Assembly (NCBI GenBank): GCA_002868905.1
Contig: PKUA01000051.1
Coordinates: 1 to 49,335, forward strand
DNA from: Desulfuromonas sp.
GTDB taxonomy: Bacteria > Desulfobacterota > Desulfuromonadia > Desulfuromonadales > Geothermobacteraceae
Direction of reading: 5' to 3'
Length of the DNA stretch: 49,335 nt
The notes under the pieces were generated by a model. The model was not told the DNA's origin and ran no database searches. It was given only the letters and a program-made list of their open reading frames with translations. A program made the translations under genes and the position numbers. Position 1 is the stretch's first letter. Each line of letters begins with the position of its first letter. Below are positions 9,726 to 18,929 of this stretch, one piece after another.

Positions 9726-11116
9726 AAACATTTGACCTGGCGGTCATCGGTGCCGGGCCGGGTGGCTACGTGGCAGCCATCCGAGCCGCCCAACAGGGTG
9801 CGTGTGTCTGCCTGATCGAGGAGGATCGTGTCGGTGGGACTTGTCTTAACCGGGGGTGTATACCGACCAAGGCCCTCTATTCAACGGCGCGAACCCTGCG
9901 ACAGGTTAACGCTGCCGAGGTTCATGGAATCCATTGTTCTGAGGTGAGTTTCGATTTTCCGACCGCGATGCAGCGCAAAGACAAGGTTGTGTCCCAGTTG
10001 GTCGGTGGGATCGAACAACTGCTCAAAGGCAACCGTGTCGATCTGTTTCGCGGGCAGGCTTTTATCAAGGATCGCGAAAGCATCAGCATCCGTCGCCAGG
10101 GGGTCGTCGGCCACATCAAGGCGAGTAAAATTATCATCGCGACAGGGTCGTTGCCGTTAACCCCGAAGGCCCTCCCGGTTGACGAGAAAAATATTTTGAC
10201 CAGTACCGGTATTCTTGCTATTAAAGAGCTTCCGCGGCATCTGCTGGTCATCGGCGGTGGCTATATAGGTTGTGAGTTTGCAGGGATCTTTGCCTCCTGT
10301 GGCAGCCAAGTCACGGTGGTGGAGGCGCTGCCGCAGATCCTGACGTTCAGTGACCGCCAGGTGGTTCGTGATGTCGAAAAGGGATTTCGTGAACTCGGGG
10401 TCGAAGTTTTGACAGATACCTCGGTGGAACAGCTCAAGGCCACAGGGTCGTCAGTACATGCGACCTTGGCGGGTGGACGGGACCTTGAGGTCGACAAAGC
10501 CCTGGTCGCCATCGGTCGATGTCCGAACAGCGACAACCTCGGCCTTGAGGAGCTCGGTGTGGACCTTGATGATAGAGGCGCGATCAAAGTCGATGATCGA
10601 CTCAGGACCAATATCGAGAATATCTACGCCATCGGTGATGTGACAGGTGGAATCCAGCTCGCCCATGTCGCCTCGTACCAGGCGGAAGTGGCGGTCGCCA
10701 ACATCCTTGGTGGGGATGAAACCGTCGATTACAGGGTTGTGCCGAGCAGCATTTTTACTCATCCCGAAATCGGCCAGGTCGGCATGACCGAGGCTCAATG
10801 CAAGGAAAAGGGGATCGAGGTCGACATTGGCCGTTTCGCCTACCAGGCGTCCAGCAAGGCCTTGTGTGACGGCGAAACTGTCGGTTCGGTCAAACTTATA
10901 GCCGCCCGGGACGACGGGCGGATCCTCGGGGCTCATATCGCCGGGGAAGAGGCATCGACGCTGATCGCCGAAGTGGCGTCGGCCATGGCGGCCGGTATGA
11001 GCGCCAAGAGGTTGGCGGATGTGATTCACGCTCATCCGACCCTGCCGGAGATTATCAAGGAGGCGGCCGAAGACGTTACCGGATTGGCGGTTCACAAAAT
11101 CGGTCGTCGCCGTTAA
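9722..11116 (+). CDS. lpdA: Dihydrolipoyl dehydrogenase (E3)
   Basis: FAD flavoprotein that reoxidises dihydrolipoyl groups of 2-oxoacid dehydrogenases or the glycine cleavage system with NAD+. The 464-residue protein has the FAD loop [11 protein letters not shown] (about 9-19), the redox disulfide in [13 protein letters not shown] (Cys 42 and 47), the NAD loop [11 protein letters not shown] (about 178-188), the second FAD motif YAIGDVTGG and the C-terminal HAHPTLPE with the catalytic His pair. It has no lipoyl domain. It is a likely E3 partner for the E1/E2 genes at 15274-18707, although the two loci are separated by lysC, cimA and a terminator, so E3 probably serves several complexes. ATGA overlap with tsaE. 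Confidence 0.96.
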   Translation: MKTFDLAVIGAGPGGYVAAIRAAQQGACVCLIEEDRVGGTCLNRGCIPTKALYSTARTLRQVNAAEVHGIHCSEVSFDFPTAMQRKDKVVSQLVGGIEQLLKGNRVDLFRGQAFIKDRESISIRRQGVVGHIKASKIIIATGSLPLTPKALPVDEKNILTSTGILAIKELPRHLLVIGGGYIGCEFAGIFASCGSQVTVVEALPQILTFSDRQVVRDVEKGFRELGVEVLTDTSVEQLKATGSSVHATLAGGRDLEVDKALVAIGRCPNSDNLGLEELGVDLDDRGAIKVDDRLRTNIENIYAIGDVTGGIQLAHVASYQAEVAVANILGGDETVDYRVVPSSIFTHPEIGQVGMTEAQCKEKGIEVDIGRFAYQASSKALCDGETVGSVKLIAARDDGRILGAHIAGEEASTLIAEVASAMAAGMSAKRLADVIHAHPTLPEIIKEAAEDVTGLAVHKIGRRR

Positions 11117-11144
11117 GGAAACATTCAAGGAGGAGAAGGGAATT

Positions 11145-12374
11145 ATGGCCCTGGTTGTCCAGAAGTATGGTGGGACCTCGGTCGGTAGTGTCGAACGGAT
11201 CAAGAACGTCGCCCGTCGGGTCGCCAAGACCTATGATGAAGGGAATGATGTCGTTGTGATTGTCTCGGCCATGGCTGGCGAGACGAACCGTCTTGTCGCA
11301 CTGACCCAGGAAGTATGCGAGTTCCCCAGCGAAAGAGAATACGATGTGGTGGTTTCGACCGGGGAACAGGTCACCATCGGTTTGCTCTCGATGTGCCTGC
11401 AGTCGATGGGTTACAAGGCGAAGAGCTACCTCGGTCCGCAAATACCTGTCATGACAGACAACGCTTTCTCTAAAGCGCGGATCAAGAGCATCGATGACAA
11501 GAAGGTTCGCGAGGACTTGAAAAACGGCAATATCATCGTGGTAGCCGGCTTTCAGGGGACCGACCTGGATGGAAATATTACCACTCTGGGACGTGGCGGT
11601 TCGGATACTTCGGCCGTCGCGGTGGCCGCCGCCCTGAAAGCCGATGTTTGCGAGATTTACACCGACGTGGACGGGGTCTACACCACCGATCCGCGTATTG
11701 TCGAGAATGCGTCCAAGATCGAGCGTGTTTCCTACGACGAGATGCTGGAGATGGCCTCGCTCGGCGCGAAGATTCTCCAGATCCGAAGCGTTGAGTTTGC
11801 CAAGAAGTACGGTGTGGTCATCCATGTCCGTTCCAGTTTTAACGATAATCCAGGGACCCTGGTCATGAAGGAGGATAGCGAAATGGAAACCGTCCTGGTT
11901 TCGGGTGTTACCTACAATAAAGACGAAGCGAAAATCTCTGTCCTGCGGGTTCCTGACAAACCTGGTATCGCATCCAAGCTGTTTGCACCGCTGACCGATG
12001 CGAATATCACCGTGGACATGATCATTCAGAATGTCTCCAACGAAGGTTATACCGATATGACCTTTACCGTTCTGAAGTCCGACTTCAAAAAGGCATTAAA
12101 GATCGTCGAGGAACTGGCTGGCGAGATCGGGGCTGAGAAGGTTCAGGGTGATGAGAATATCGCAAAAGTCAGTATTGTCGGTGTTGGTATGCGGTCGCAT
12201 TCCGGCATCGCCAGCAAGATGTTCACCACTTTGGCTGAAGAAGGGGTCAATATCGAAATGATCTCCACCAGTGAGATCAAGGTCTCGTGCGTTATCGACT
12301 CGAAGTATACCGAGCTCGCAGTCCGGGTGCTGCACGATGCTTTCGAACTCGGCTCCGATCCGGAAGCCGAATAA
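11145..12374 (+). CDS. lysC: Aspartate kinase, ACT-domain type
   Basis: Phosphorylates L-aspartate, the first step to Lys, Thr, Met and diaminopimelate. The 409-residue monofunctional enzyme has the kinase domain (about 1-230: QKYGGTSVG at the start, then STGEQVT and GRGGSDTSA) and tandem ACT domains (about 265-400). A perfect AAGGAGG precedes the ribosome. Codon 247 is an in-frame ATG (11883) with AAGGAGG eight bases before it, the expected place for the separately translated beta subunit of alpha2-beta2 aspartokinases. Feedback control by Lys and/or Thr through the ACT domains is expected; which effector cannot be told. Confidence 0.97.
   Translation: MALVVQKYGGTSVGSVERIKNVARRVAKTYDEGNDVVVIVSAMAGETNRLVALTQEVCEFPSEREYDVVVSTGEQVTIGLLSMCLQSMGYKAKSYLGPQIPVMTDNAFSKARIKSIDDKKVREDLKNGNIIVVAGFQGTDLDGNITTLGRGGSDTSAVAVAAALKADVCEIYTDVDGVYTTDPRIVENASKIERVSYDEMLEMASLGAKILQIRSVEFAKKYGVVIHVRSSFNDNPGTLVMKEDSEMETVLVSGVTYNKDEAKISVLRVPDKPGIASKLFAPLTDANITVDMIIQNVSNEGYTDMTFTVLKSDFKKALKIVEELAGEIGAEKVQGDENIAKVSIVGVGMRSHSGIASKMFTTLAEEGVNIEMISTSEIKVSCVIDSKYTELAVRVLHDAFELGSDPEAE
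11868..12374 (+). other. Internal ribosome site and predicted LysC beta subunit (ATG 11883)
   Basis: AAGGAGG at 11868-11874, eight bases of spacing and ATG at 11883, in frame with lysC, would yield a 163-residue protein consisting only of the ACT domains and starting [10 protein letters not shown]. In Bacillus subtilis and Corynebacterium glutamicum the aspartokinase beta subunit begins at the same place by the same mechanism. A perfect Shine-Dalgarno inside a coding region, in frame and at the domain boundary, is unlikely by chance, but no expression data are available. Confidence 0.65.
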
Positions 12375-12457
12375 TCCATTGAAGCAGTTTGGGTCGGTCG
12401 CAGTGGTTCGACGGGGGGCCGGCCTGTATGGCATGTCTTTGTGAAAAGGGGAGCGGC

Positions 12458-14032
12458 ATGAACCTTGTCAAGATTTATGATACGACATTGAGAGACGGCA
12501 CGCAGGCCGAGGATATCGCTTTTCAGGTCGCGGATAAAATTCGAATCGCGCAGGTCCTGGACGATCTCGGTATTCACTATATCGAAGGGGGATGGCCCGG
12601 CTCAAATCCGAAAGATATCGCCTTTTTCAAGGACGTGAAAAAGGTGACCTTGAAACAGGCCAAGATCGCGGCTTTCGGTTCGACCCGTCGCGCCAAGACC
12701 ACCCCTGACAAGGACAGCAATATCCGCACGCTGATCCAGGCCGAGCCGGATACGGTAACCATTTTTGGAAAAACCTGGGATTTCCATGTCCGGGAAGCAT
12801 TGCGTATCTCCCTGGAGGAGAATCTCGACCTGATCAACGACAGTTTGGTCTATCTCAAGCAGAACGTCGGCGAAGTTATCTACGATGCCGAACATTTTTT
12901 CGACGGCTACAAGGCCAATCCCGAATACGCCCTGCAGACCCTCAAGGCAGCCGAAGCCGCCGATGTTGATTGTATCGTGCTGTGCGATACCAATGGCGGC
13001 AATCTCCCTTACGAGATTGGCGCCATCATCGACGAGGTCAAGAAGCAGATCAAGGCACCGTTGGGGATTCATGCGCACAATGACAGTGAGTGCGCTGTTG
13101 CCAACTCCCTGACGGCGGTTGAGCATGGTGCCGTTCATGTCCAGGGGACGATCAACGGCTTCGGTGAACGTTGCGGTAATGCCAATCTCTGCTCCATCGT
13201 GCCGGCACTGAAACTGAAGATGGAGCGCGAATGTATCAGTGACGATCAGCTGAAAACCATGCGGGTCGCATCCCGTTATGTTTACGAGCTTGCCAACCTG
13301 ATCCCCAACAAGCACCAACCCTACGTGGGTAATTCCGCTTTTGCCCATAAAGGTGGTGTTCATGTCTCGGCGATTCAGCGTCACCCAGAGACCTACGAGC
13401 ATCTCCGACCGGAGTTGGTGGGCAATGTCACCCGGGTCCTGGTCTCCGACCTCTCTGGCCGTTCCAATATCATGGCCAAGGCTGAGGAATTCGATATCAA
13501 TCTCGACAGTAAGGACCCGGTCACCCAGGAGATCCTCGAAAATATAAAAGACCTGGAGAATAAGGGGTTTCAGTTTGAGGGGGCAGAGGCCTCTTTCGAG
13601 CTGATGATGCGCAGGGCGCTTGGCACCCTGCGACATTTCTTCTCTGTCATCGGGTTCCGGGTCATTGATTCTAAAATCCATTCGGATGATATGGCTCTCT
13701 CCGAGGCGACCGTACAGGTCAAGGTCGGCGGGAAAATTGAACATACTGCAGCCGAAGGGAACGGGCCGGTCAACGCCCTTGATAATGCCCTGCGCAAGGC
13801 GCTGGAGAAGTTTTACCCCCAAATCAGGGAGATGAAACTGCTCGATTACAAGGTCCGGGTTTTGCCGGGAAGCCGTGGTACGGCCTCGATGACGCGGGTG
13901 TTGATCGAGTCTGGCGATAAAAATGGCCGCTGGGGGACCGTCGGGGTCAGCGACAATATTATCGATGCCTCCTATCAGGCATTGGTGGACGCGTTGCAGT
14001 TCAAATTGTTGCAAGACGCTGGCAGCGAGTAA
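12458..14032 (+). CDS. cimA: Citramalate synthase
   Basis: Condenses pyruvate with acetyl-CoA to (R)-citramalate, the threonine-independent entry to isoleucine known in Geobacter. The 524 residues comprise the HMGL-like barrel, starting [15 protein letters not shown] with the catalytic Arg and metal Asp and containing [15 protein letters not shown], and the C-terminal LeuA allosteric/dimer domain (about 395-515). The GWPGSNPKD segment and the overall length match the CimA subgroup rather than 2-isopropylmalate synthase. ATG 12458 has AAAAGGGGAG before it; frames reaching back to 12389 lack this. It lies 83 bases after lysC, grouping Asp-family and Ile synthesis. Confidence 0.94.
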   Translation: MNLVKIYDTTLRDGTQAEDIAFQVADKIRIAQVLDDLGIHYIEGGWPGSNPKDIAFFKDVKKVTLKQAKIAAFGSTRRAKTTPDKDSNIRTLIQAEPDTVTIFGKTWDFHVREALRISLEENLDLINDSLVYLKQNVGEVIYDAEHFFDGYKANPEYALQTLKAAEAADVDCIVLCDTNGGNLPYEIGAIIDEVKKQIKAPLGIHAHNDSECAVANSLTAVEHGAVHVQGTINGFGERCGNANLCSIVPALKLKMERECISDDQLKTMRVASRYVYELANLIPNKHQPYVGNSAFAHKGGVHVSAIQRHPETYEHLRPELVGNVTRVLVSDLSGRSNIMAKAEEFDINLDSKDPVTQEILENIKDLENKGFQFEGAEASFELMMRRALGTLRHFFSVIGFRVIDSKIHSDDMALSEATVQVKVGGKIEHTAAEGNGPVNALDNALRKALEKFYPQIREMKLLDYKVRVLPGSRGTASMTRVLIESGDKNGRWGTVGVSDNIIDASYQALVDALQFKLLQDAGSE

Positions 14033-14039
14033 AGTTGTC

Positions 14040-14591
14040 TTGCAGGGGAGGGCGTACGGCTTTGGGTTGCTCTGCCTGATCCTCGCCTTATTCATATTCC
14101 GACAAGTCAGCCGGTCAACACCCGCTTTGCGGGAGGGGCCGGCTGACTTGGTTTCGGAGCAACTGATCTGGGTTGAACTCGGTAAAGGTTTCCGTGAGCC
14201 CGGTGTCCAACAAATTCGTGACGGTTTGTCTCTTTTTCATGTCAAAGAAATGACGGTTTCGGCCTGTCGTGACCTTGGCAGTAGCGGTGAGAAATGGCAA
14301 AAGCTGTTGATAAACGGCGGCAGGTATTATCTTAATGTGAATAGTGGCTCCCGATGCGACCTTAGGAGTGGCTGGATGACCTCGGGCAAAAGAATGGCTC
14401 TTGGTATTCCGCTTCACCCCAACCGCATGACCCGGAAAGACTGGGAGCAGTTGCCCGGTATCGGTCCTTCGCTGGCGAATAAAATTGAAAAAGACCGTCA
14501 AAAAAATGGCGATTTCGTTTCTATTGAAGATCTCGCGAGGGTGCACGGGATTGGAAAAGCACGGATCTCCAATTGGAACAGGTTTTTTTGA
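14040..14591 (+). CDS. Membrane-anchored helix-hairpin-helix protein (ComEA-like C terminus)
   Basis: A 183-residue protein with one N-terminal hydrophobic segment (about 7-21), a middle region of about 90 residues I do not recognise, and a C-terminal double helix-hairpin-helix (about 135-180) with WEQLPGIGPSLANKIE and LARVHGIGKARI. Such HhH pairs bind DNA non-specifically, as in the competence receptor ComEA, whose anchor/HhH layout this resembles. The middle part contains two Cys and is longer than in ComEA. The start is uncertain: TTG 14040 follows the cimA stop by seven bases with a weak RBS, and the frame is open further upstream inside cimA. It probably ends the long operon. Confidence 0.7.
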   Translation: MQGRAYGFGLLCLILALFIFRQVSRSTPALREGPADLVSEQLIWVELGKGFREPGVQQIRDGLSLFHVKEMTVSACRDLGSSGEKWQKLLINGGRYYLNVNSGSRCDLRSGWMTSGKRMALGIPLHPNRMTRKDWEQLPGIGPSLANKIEKDRQKNGDFVSIEDLARVHGIGKARISNWNRFF

Positions 14592-14781
14592 GAAAACTAT
14601 CACATTGATAAGTGTTCGAAAAAACGTAGGATAATTAAAGAATTCACAAAAGAATAGAAAATCAGTTTAATATTTATTTCATTCTGGCACGACCCATGAA
14701 GTATACCTCCGTAAATTTCTTATTAGAACCTCGACTGTGGAAGGCCGTTCCACACCGTTGGCTTGAAAAGGAGGAAACAGG

Positions 14782-14937
14782 ATGAAATGCCCCAAGTGTC
14801 GTGGCCGGATGTATGCAGAGAAATATTATGATTTCGTTCGCGTCTTCGAAGCATGGAAGTGCTGCTGCTGCGGTGAAGTCGTTGACCAGACCATTCTTGC
14901 AAATCGTGCAAAGAACCAGAACGTCTTCCTCGGGTAG
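14782..14937 (+). CDS. 51-residue zinc-ribbon protein
   Basis: A very short gene with a near-perfect ribosome site (AAAAGGAGG, seven bases before ATG 14782). The product begins MKCPKCRGRMYAEKYYD and has a second knuckle WKCCCCGEVVD at about residues 28-38, so CxxC...CxxC would bind one zinc. I recall similar short proteins as hypotheticals in Geobacter and relatives, with unknown function. The gene is flanked by a 190-base AT-rich upstream region and a strong terminator at 14949-14990, so it is a single-gene transcript. The strong RBS and own terminator argue that it is really expressed. Possible roles (nucleic-acid or protein binding) are inference only. Confidence 0.75.
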   Translation: MKCPKCRGRMYAEKYYDFVRVFEAWKCCCCGEVVDQTILANRAKNQNVFLG

Positions 14938-14948
14938 ACGATTCCATT

Positions 14949-14995
14949 GAGCCAAAACCAAGGCCGGGTTTTGACCCGGCCTTTTGGTTTTGGCT
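14949..14995 (+). terminator. Rho-independent terminator after the zinc-ribbon gene
   Basis: GGCCGGG at 14962-14968 and CCCGGCC at 14975-14981 form a hairpin with a TTTTGA loop, followed by TTTTGGTTTT. The outer arms (GAGCCAAAACCAA at 14949-14961 and its complement up to 14995) extend the dyad to nearly 47 bases, so it could also stop transcription from the other side. It begins 12 bases after the stop codon. Confidence 0.9.
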
Positions 14996-15273
14996 CACCG
15001 TTCCGCTCCCCTTGTTGCTTCCTCTTGGCCTTTCCGGCCAATATTTTCCCGACAACTATTTTATTGTTCCCCACTTTGGTTAAATACCATGGTCTTAACC
15101 CCATCATTCAAGGTGCAACCCGCCAGCCTTCTCCCCGCGGGAGATGGAACAAGGAAGTGCTTTGATTGCAGTTTGTTCGATCAATTGTCGGGTGACTTGA
15201 GAAGGGGATAGAGCCTGATACAGTTGAGTAAAATGAACCATTCACCGGTCAACAGCCTTCCAGGATGTCCGAC
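14996..15273 (+). promoter_or_regulatory. Upstream region of the pdh genes; weak promoter candidate at 15197-15224
   Basis: No gene is visible between the terminator and pdhA. A possible sigma-70 promoter is TTGAGA at 15197-15202, a 16-base spacer and TACAGT at 15219-15224, leaving a leader of about 40 bases. The match is moderate and other placements are possible. I saw no clear operator or riboswitch fold. Confidence 0.3.
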
Positions 15274-16287
15274 ATGACGACACAACAGGATAAGAGCAAA
15301 ATTCCGCCTGAACAATTAAAGAGGATGTACCGCGACATGGTGCGCATCCGTGAATTCGAGGAGGCGTGTCCAAAGCTCTACAGCGAGGGCAAGATGGGGG
15401 GGTTCCTCCACCTCTACAGCGGCCAGGAGGCAGTAGGGGTCGGTACGGCCCATGCCCTTCGATCGACTGATTACATGGTCGCCGCTTACCGGGAGCACGG
15501 TCTTATCCTGGCCAAAGGAGCCCATCCGAATGAGATTATGGCCGAACTGTATGGCAAGGCGACCGGCTGTAGCCGAGGCAAGGGGGGATCGATGCATATG
15601 TTCGATGCCGAGCTTAGATTCATGGGCGGCTACGGCATTGTCGGGGGGCATCTCCCGATCGCCGTCGGCATCGGCTACAGCATCATATACCGTGAACTCG
15701 ACGAGGTGGTTGTTTGCCTTTTCGGAGACGGTGCAACCAACCAGGGTGTGTTTCATGAGGCGATGAACATGGCGGCCCTTTACCGGGTTCCGGTGGTTTT
15801 TGTCTGTGAAAATAACGGGTATGGCATCGGCACCAGCGTCGAGCGCGCCAGCGCTGTCCAGCAGCTCTATAAGAAAAGTTGCGCCTACGAAACGCATGGG
15901 ATGAAGGTCGACGGTATGGACGTCCTGGCGGTTTATTCCGGTGTTCGGGAAGCTGTGGAGAGAGCAAGGCATGGTGGTGGTCCGACTTATATCGAAGCTA
16001 TCACCTACCGTTTCCGGGGGCATTCCATTTCGGACCCGGGAACCTATCGGAGTGAACAGGAGAAGAAAATCTGGCGTGACCGGGACCCGATCCCGAAACT
16101 TGGGAATTTCCTGGTCGAAACCGGTCTTGTTAGCGCGGATGCTCTCAAAAAGATCGACACAGAGGAACAGGAATTAATCCGGCAGGCGATCGCCTTCGCC
16201 GAGGAGAGCCCCGACCCTGCCCCGGAAGAACTCTGGACGGATGTCTATGCTGACGATCCCGCGGCGGCGGGGCAGGAGATATCATGA
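15274..16287 (+). CDS. pdhA: Pyruvate dehydrogenase E1 component, alpha subunit
   Basis: With PdhB forms the alpha2beta2 thiamine-diphosphate E1 that decarboxylates pyruvate and acetylates lipoyl-E2. The 337-residue protein shows the ThDP/Mg motif GDGATNQG (about 151) to ENNGYGIGT (about 179-187), plus YREHG and the phosphorylation-loop-like region YRFRGHSISDPGTYR. The pyruvate-specific GGSMHMF loop favours pyruvate over branched-chain substrates. ATG 15274 has CAGGA eight bases upstream; ATG 15265 is in frame but lacks an RBS. It overlaps pdhB by four bases. The complex supplies acetyl-CoA for the citrate synthase at 40380. Confidence 0.95.
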   Translation: MTTQQDKSKIPPEQLKRMYRDMVRIREFEEACPKLYSEGKMGGFLHLYSGQEAVGVGTAHALRSTDYMVAAYREHGLILAKGAHPNEIMAELYGKATGCSRGKGGSMHMFDAELRFMGGYGIVGGHLPIAVGIGYSIIYRELDEVVVCLFGDGATNQGVFHEAMNMAALYRVPVVFVCENNGYGIGTSVERASAVQQLYKKSCAYETHGMKVDGMDVLAVYSGVREAVERARHGGGPTYIEAITYRFRGHSISDPGTYRSEQEKKIWRDRDPIPKLGNFLVETGLVSADALKKIDTEEQELIRQAIAFAEESPDPAPEELWTDVYADDPAAAGQEIS

Positions 16288-17258
16288 GCGAAGTGACGTG
16301 TCGTGAGGCGATTAACCAGGCCTTGCAGGAAGAATTTGAGCGCGACCCGAATGTTTTTCTGCTCGGGGAGGATGTCGCGCTTTATGAAGGGTCCTTCAAG
16401 GTCACCCGTGGGCTCCTTGCCCGTTTCGGTGACCGCCGGGTCATCGATACGCCGATCGCCGAGGCCGGAATCGTCGGCCTCGCCTGCGGTGCGGCGATGA
16501 CCGGGTTGCGACCGGTGGCGGAGTTGATGACGGTCAACTTCGGGGTCGTGGCCTTTGATCAGATTTTCAATCATGTCGCCAAGGCTCGCTACATGTTCGG
16601 CGGAAAGGTCGCGGTGCCGATGGTGATTCGTGCACCGGGCGGTGGCGGCAATCAACTCGGAGCACAACACTCCCATTCCCTCGAACCGATGTTTTTGCAC
16701 TGCCCGGGATTACGTGTCGTCGTACCTTCGGTTCCGGCTGATGCCAAGGGGCTGCTGAAAAGCGCCATCAGAAGTGACGACCCGGTCATGTTTCTTGAAC
16801 ATGAAGGGTTGTATGGAACCAAGGGTGAAGTCCCTGACGGTGAGCATCTGGTGCCGCTTGGCAAGGCGGATATCAAACGAGAGGGGAAGGATGTGACCCT
16901 GATTGCGGTTTCAAAAATGGTCTATGTTTGTCTCGATGCGGCGAAGACGTTGGAAAAAGAGGGGATATCAGCTGAGGTTCTCGACCTGCGGAGCTTGAAT
17001 CCACTGGACAGGGACAGCCTGTTTACCTCGGTCTCCAAAACCAGACGGGCGGTCACCGTCGAGGAGAGTTGGCTGACCGGAGGCTGGGGAGGGGAGATCG
17101 CTGCCCTGTTGATGGAGAACCTGTTTGATGATCTCGATGCTCCGGTTTTGAGGGTCGGCGGAGCCGATGTGCCGATGCCGTACAATAGAAACCTGGAAAT
17201 TGCCGCCATCCCCAACCCTGATGCGGTGGTCGGCAAAGTCCTTGATATGTTTGGCTGA
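16284..17258 (+). CDS. pdhB: Pyruvate dehydrogenase E1 component, beta subunit
   Basis: Second half of the E1 heterotetramer. At 324 residues it has the normal length. Recognisable parts are EEFERDPNVFLLGEDVALYEGSF with the ThDP-activating Glu, the RVIDTPIAEAGIVGLACGAAM segment, APGGGGNQLGAQHSHS and the C-terminal transketolase domain with VEESWLTGGWGGEIAA. ATGA overlap with pdhA gives a 1:1 translation ratio. The family cannot by sequence alone exclude acetoin or branched-chain oxoacid substrates, but the E2 downstream and the PdhA loops favour pyruvate. Confidence 0.95.
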   Translation: MSEVTCREAINQALQEEFERDPNVFLLGEDVALYEGSFKVTRGLLARFGDRRVIDTPIAEAGIVGLACGAAMTGLRPVAELMTVNFGVVAFDQIFNHVAKARYMFGGKVAVPMVIRAPGGGGNQLGAQHSHSLEPMFLHCPGLRVVVPSVPADAKGLLKSAIRSDDPVMFLEHEGLYGTKGEVPDGEHLVPLGKADIKREGKDVTLIAVSKMVYVCLDAAKTLEKEGISAEVLDLRSLNPLDRDSLFTSVSKTRRAVTVEESWLTGGWGGEIAALLMENLFDDLDAPVLRVGGADVPMPYNRNLEIAAIPNPDAVVGKVLDMFG

Positions 17259-17462
17259 CCCGCTTTTATCTGACTTTTCTTTCGTGATCTGGCAAAATAT
17301 CCGGTGTCAAGATTGAGATCACCGATACCGCCATGCTGATATGTTGTCGGTAACCTGGGACAGGAAGCGGATTGGACGGTTGCTCCATCACGTTTTTCGC
17401 CCCGGTTTTCCCGGACCGAACCGGTTGACGGTTTGTATGTTCAATCAAAGGAGCATCCCGTT
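17259..17462 (+). promoter_or_regulatory. 204-base gap between pdhB and pdhC with weak promoter candidate
   Basis: No ORF is convincing here. TTGAGA at 17313-17318, an 18-base spacer and TGATAT at 17337-17342 could be a secondary promoter letting E2 be made in excess of E1. A short dyad CCGGTT/AACCGG lies near 17402-17425. The match is modest and the gap may only be spacer. Confidence 0.25.
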
Positions 17463-18707
17463 ATGTCATTGAAAATTACTATGCCGAAGTTAAGTGACAC
17501 CATGGAAGAGGGGATCGTGTTGAGTTGGCGAATAAAAGTCGGTGACAGTGTCAAAAGGGGAGATTTGATCGCGGAGGTCGAAACCGACAAGGCGGCCATG
17601 GAAATGGAAGCCTATGAAGATGGGGTCGTGGCAGAGATTTGTGTTGACGAAGGTGAGACCGTCGCGGTCGGTACGCTGCTGGCGGTCCTTGAAACCGAAG
17701 ATGATCAAGGCGAATCGGATTCGGAGAGCACTGACGAATCGGCAGCAAAAGTATTAGATAGTGAGTCGGACGTCGATCGCGAAGAGACGGAAAAGCCTGA
17801 AGAGAAGAAGGAAGAACACCCTCCGCACGAACAGTCGCCACCATCGGCTCTTACAAGGGCGAGCGGGGATCGTCCTATTGCCTCGCCCGCCGCTCGTCGT
17901 TTGGCGAGGGATTGCGATATCGATTTGAAGAAAGTCCAGGGTTCCGGCCCCGGGGGACGGATTGTTCTCGCTGATGTCGAAAGCTTTTCCGCGGAAAACG
18001 GTATTGCTGAGAAAGAACAAGAGCTGGCCCCTATTCCAAGAGGAGGTCGCGAGGAGGAAAAATCAGTCAAGATCAGACGCATCATGGCCCGAAAAATGGC
18101 CGAGAGCTGGACGACAATTCCTCATTTCTATGTGACCTTCTCGGTCGACATGACAGATGTCATCAAGTTCAAGAAGGATCTTGGCGTCACGATCAATGAT
18201 TTTGTCATTGCTGCTGCAGCGCACGCCATTGGAGAACATCCCTGGGTTAATTCCTGGTGGGTAGACGGTGAGGCCGTAGAACAGGCTCAGATCAACATTG
18301 CCATGGCTGTCGCGACCGACCGGGGACTCTACAATCCCGTGATCAAAGACTGTGGTTCGCTCTCTTTAAACCGAATCAGCCAGGCTGCGAATGAGTTGGC
18401 GAAGAAAGCGCAAAGTGGTCGTCTGGCTCCTGGAGATTTCGAGGACGGCACCTTTACGATCTCCAATATGGGGATGCTCGGTGTTGAATCTTTTCGGGCC
18501 ATTATAACTCCGCCCCAGGCCGCCGTCCTGGCTATCGGCACTGTGCGAGGGGAGGTCGTTGTCGACGAAAAGGGCGAACCGGCCGTCGCACCGATTATGC
18601 GAATGACACTGGCCGCTGATCATCGTATCCTTGATGGTGCCGATGCGGCAGAGTTCATGGCGACACTCAAGAGTTATCTCGAAGCTCCTGTGACCCTGGT
18701 CTCCTGA
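17463..18707 (+). CDS. pdhC: Dihydrolipoamide acetyltransferase (PDH E2)
   Basis: Core of the pyruvate dehydrogenase complex: carries acetyl groups on lipoate and passes them to CoA. The 414 residues show one lipoyl domain (about 1-78, DKAAMEM with the lipoylated Lys at 43), a Glu/Ser-rich hinge (about 80-135), a peripheral-subunit-binding domain (about 138-175, SPAARRLARDCDID and GSGPGGRI) and the acetyltransferase domain (about 195-414) ending with DHRILDGADAAEF, where His near 386 is catalytic. ATG 17463 has AAAGGAG nine bases upstream; an in-frame TTG at 17433 is not supported. Only one lipoyl domain, as in many Gram-positive and alphaproteobacterial E2s. Confidence 0.95.
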   Translation: MSLKITMPKLSDTMEEGIVLSWRIKVGDSVKRGDLIAEVETDKAAMEMEAYEDGVVAEICVDEGETVAVGTLLAVLETEDDQGESDSESTDESAAKVLDSESDVDREETEKPEEKKEEHPPHEQSPPSALTRASGDRPIASPAARRLARDCDIDLKKVQGSGPGGRIVLADVESFSAENGIAEKEQELAPIPRGGREEEKSVKIRRIMARKMAESWTTIPHFYVTFSVDMTDVIKFKKDLGVTINDFVIAAAAHAIGEHPWVNSWWVDGEAVEQAQINIAMAVATDRGLYNPVIKDCGSLSLNRISQAANELAKKAQSGRLAPGDFEDGTFTISNMGMLGVESFRAIITPPQAAVLAIGTVRGEVVVDEKGEPAVAPIMRMTLAADHRILDGADAAEFMATLKSYLEAPVTLVS

Positions 18708-18807
18708 GAATCAGATATTTAAAAGGTGATTGCTGTGTCTTGGATATGTTCTGAGGTCCAAGGGTGTCGCAACTGTCGAAAATATCGATTTTTGCTCCGC
18801 AAGATTA

Positions 18808-18852
18808 AATATTGAACTTAGGGGCGCAGCAAGCAGCGCCTAAGTTCAATAT
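18808..18852. terminator. Large inverted repeat between convergent pdhC and TAXI genes
   Basis: AATATTGAACTTAGG plus GGCGC on the left pairs with GCGCCTAAGTTCAATATT on the right, leaving a short loop around AGCAAGC. The stem is about 18 bp with a two-base bulge. It lies between convergent transcripts and could stop both. The loop core GCGCAGCAAGC also occurs in the repeat at 42011-42030, so it may belong to a dispersed palindromic family. Confidence 0.65.
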
Positions 18853-18929
18853 TCGATATTTATCCACTGGACCAAAGCATCCCCTGCGCGCTTCAGCAGG
18901 ATATTTCCACCCGTCCCGATATTTCAAGG

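Noticed and set aside
14684-14702. Sigma-54-like TGGCACG before the zinc-ribbon gene
   Set aside because: The -24 half is perfect, but the -12 position reads GA instead of the essential GC, so it is unlikely to work.
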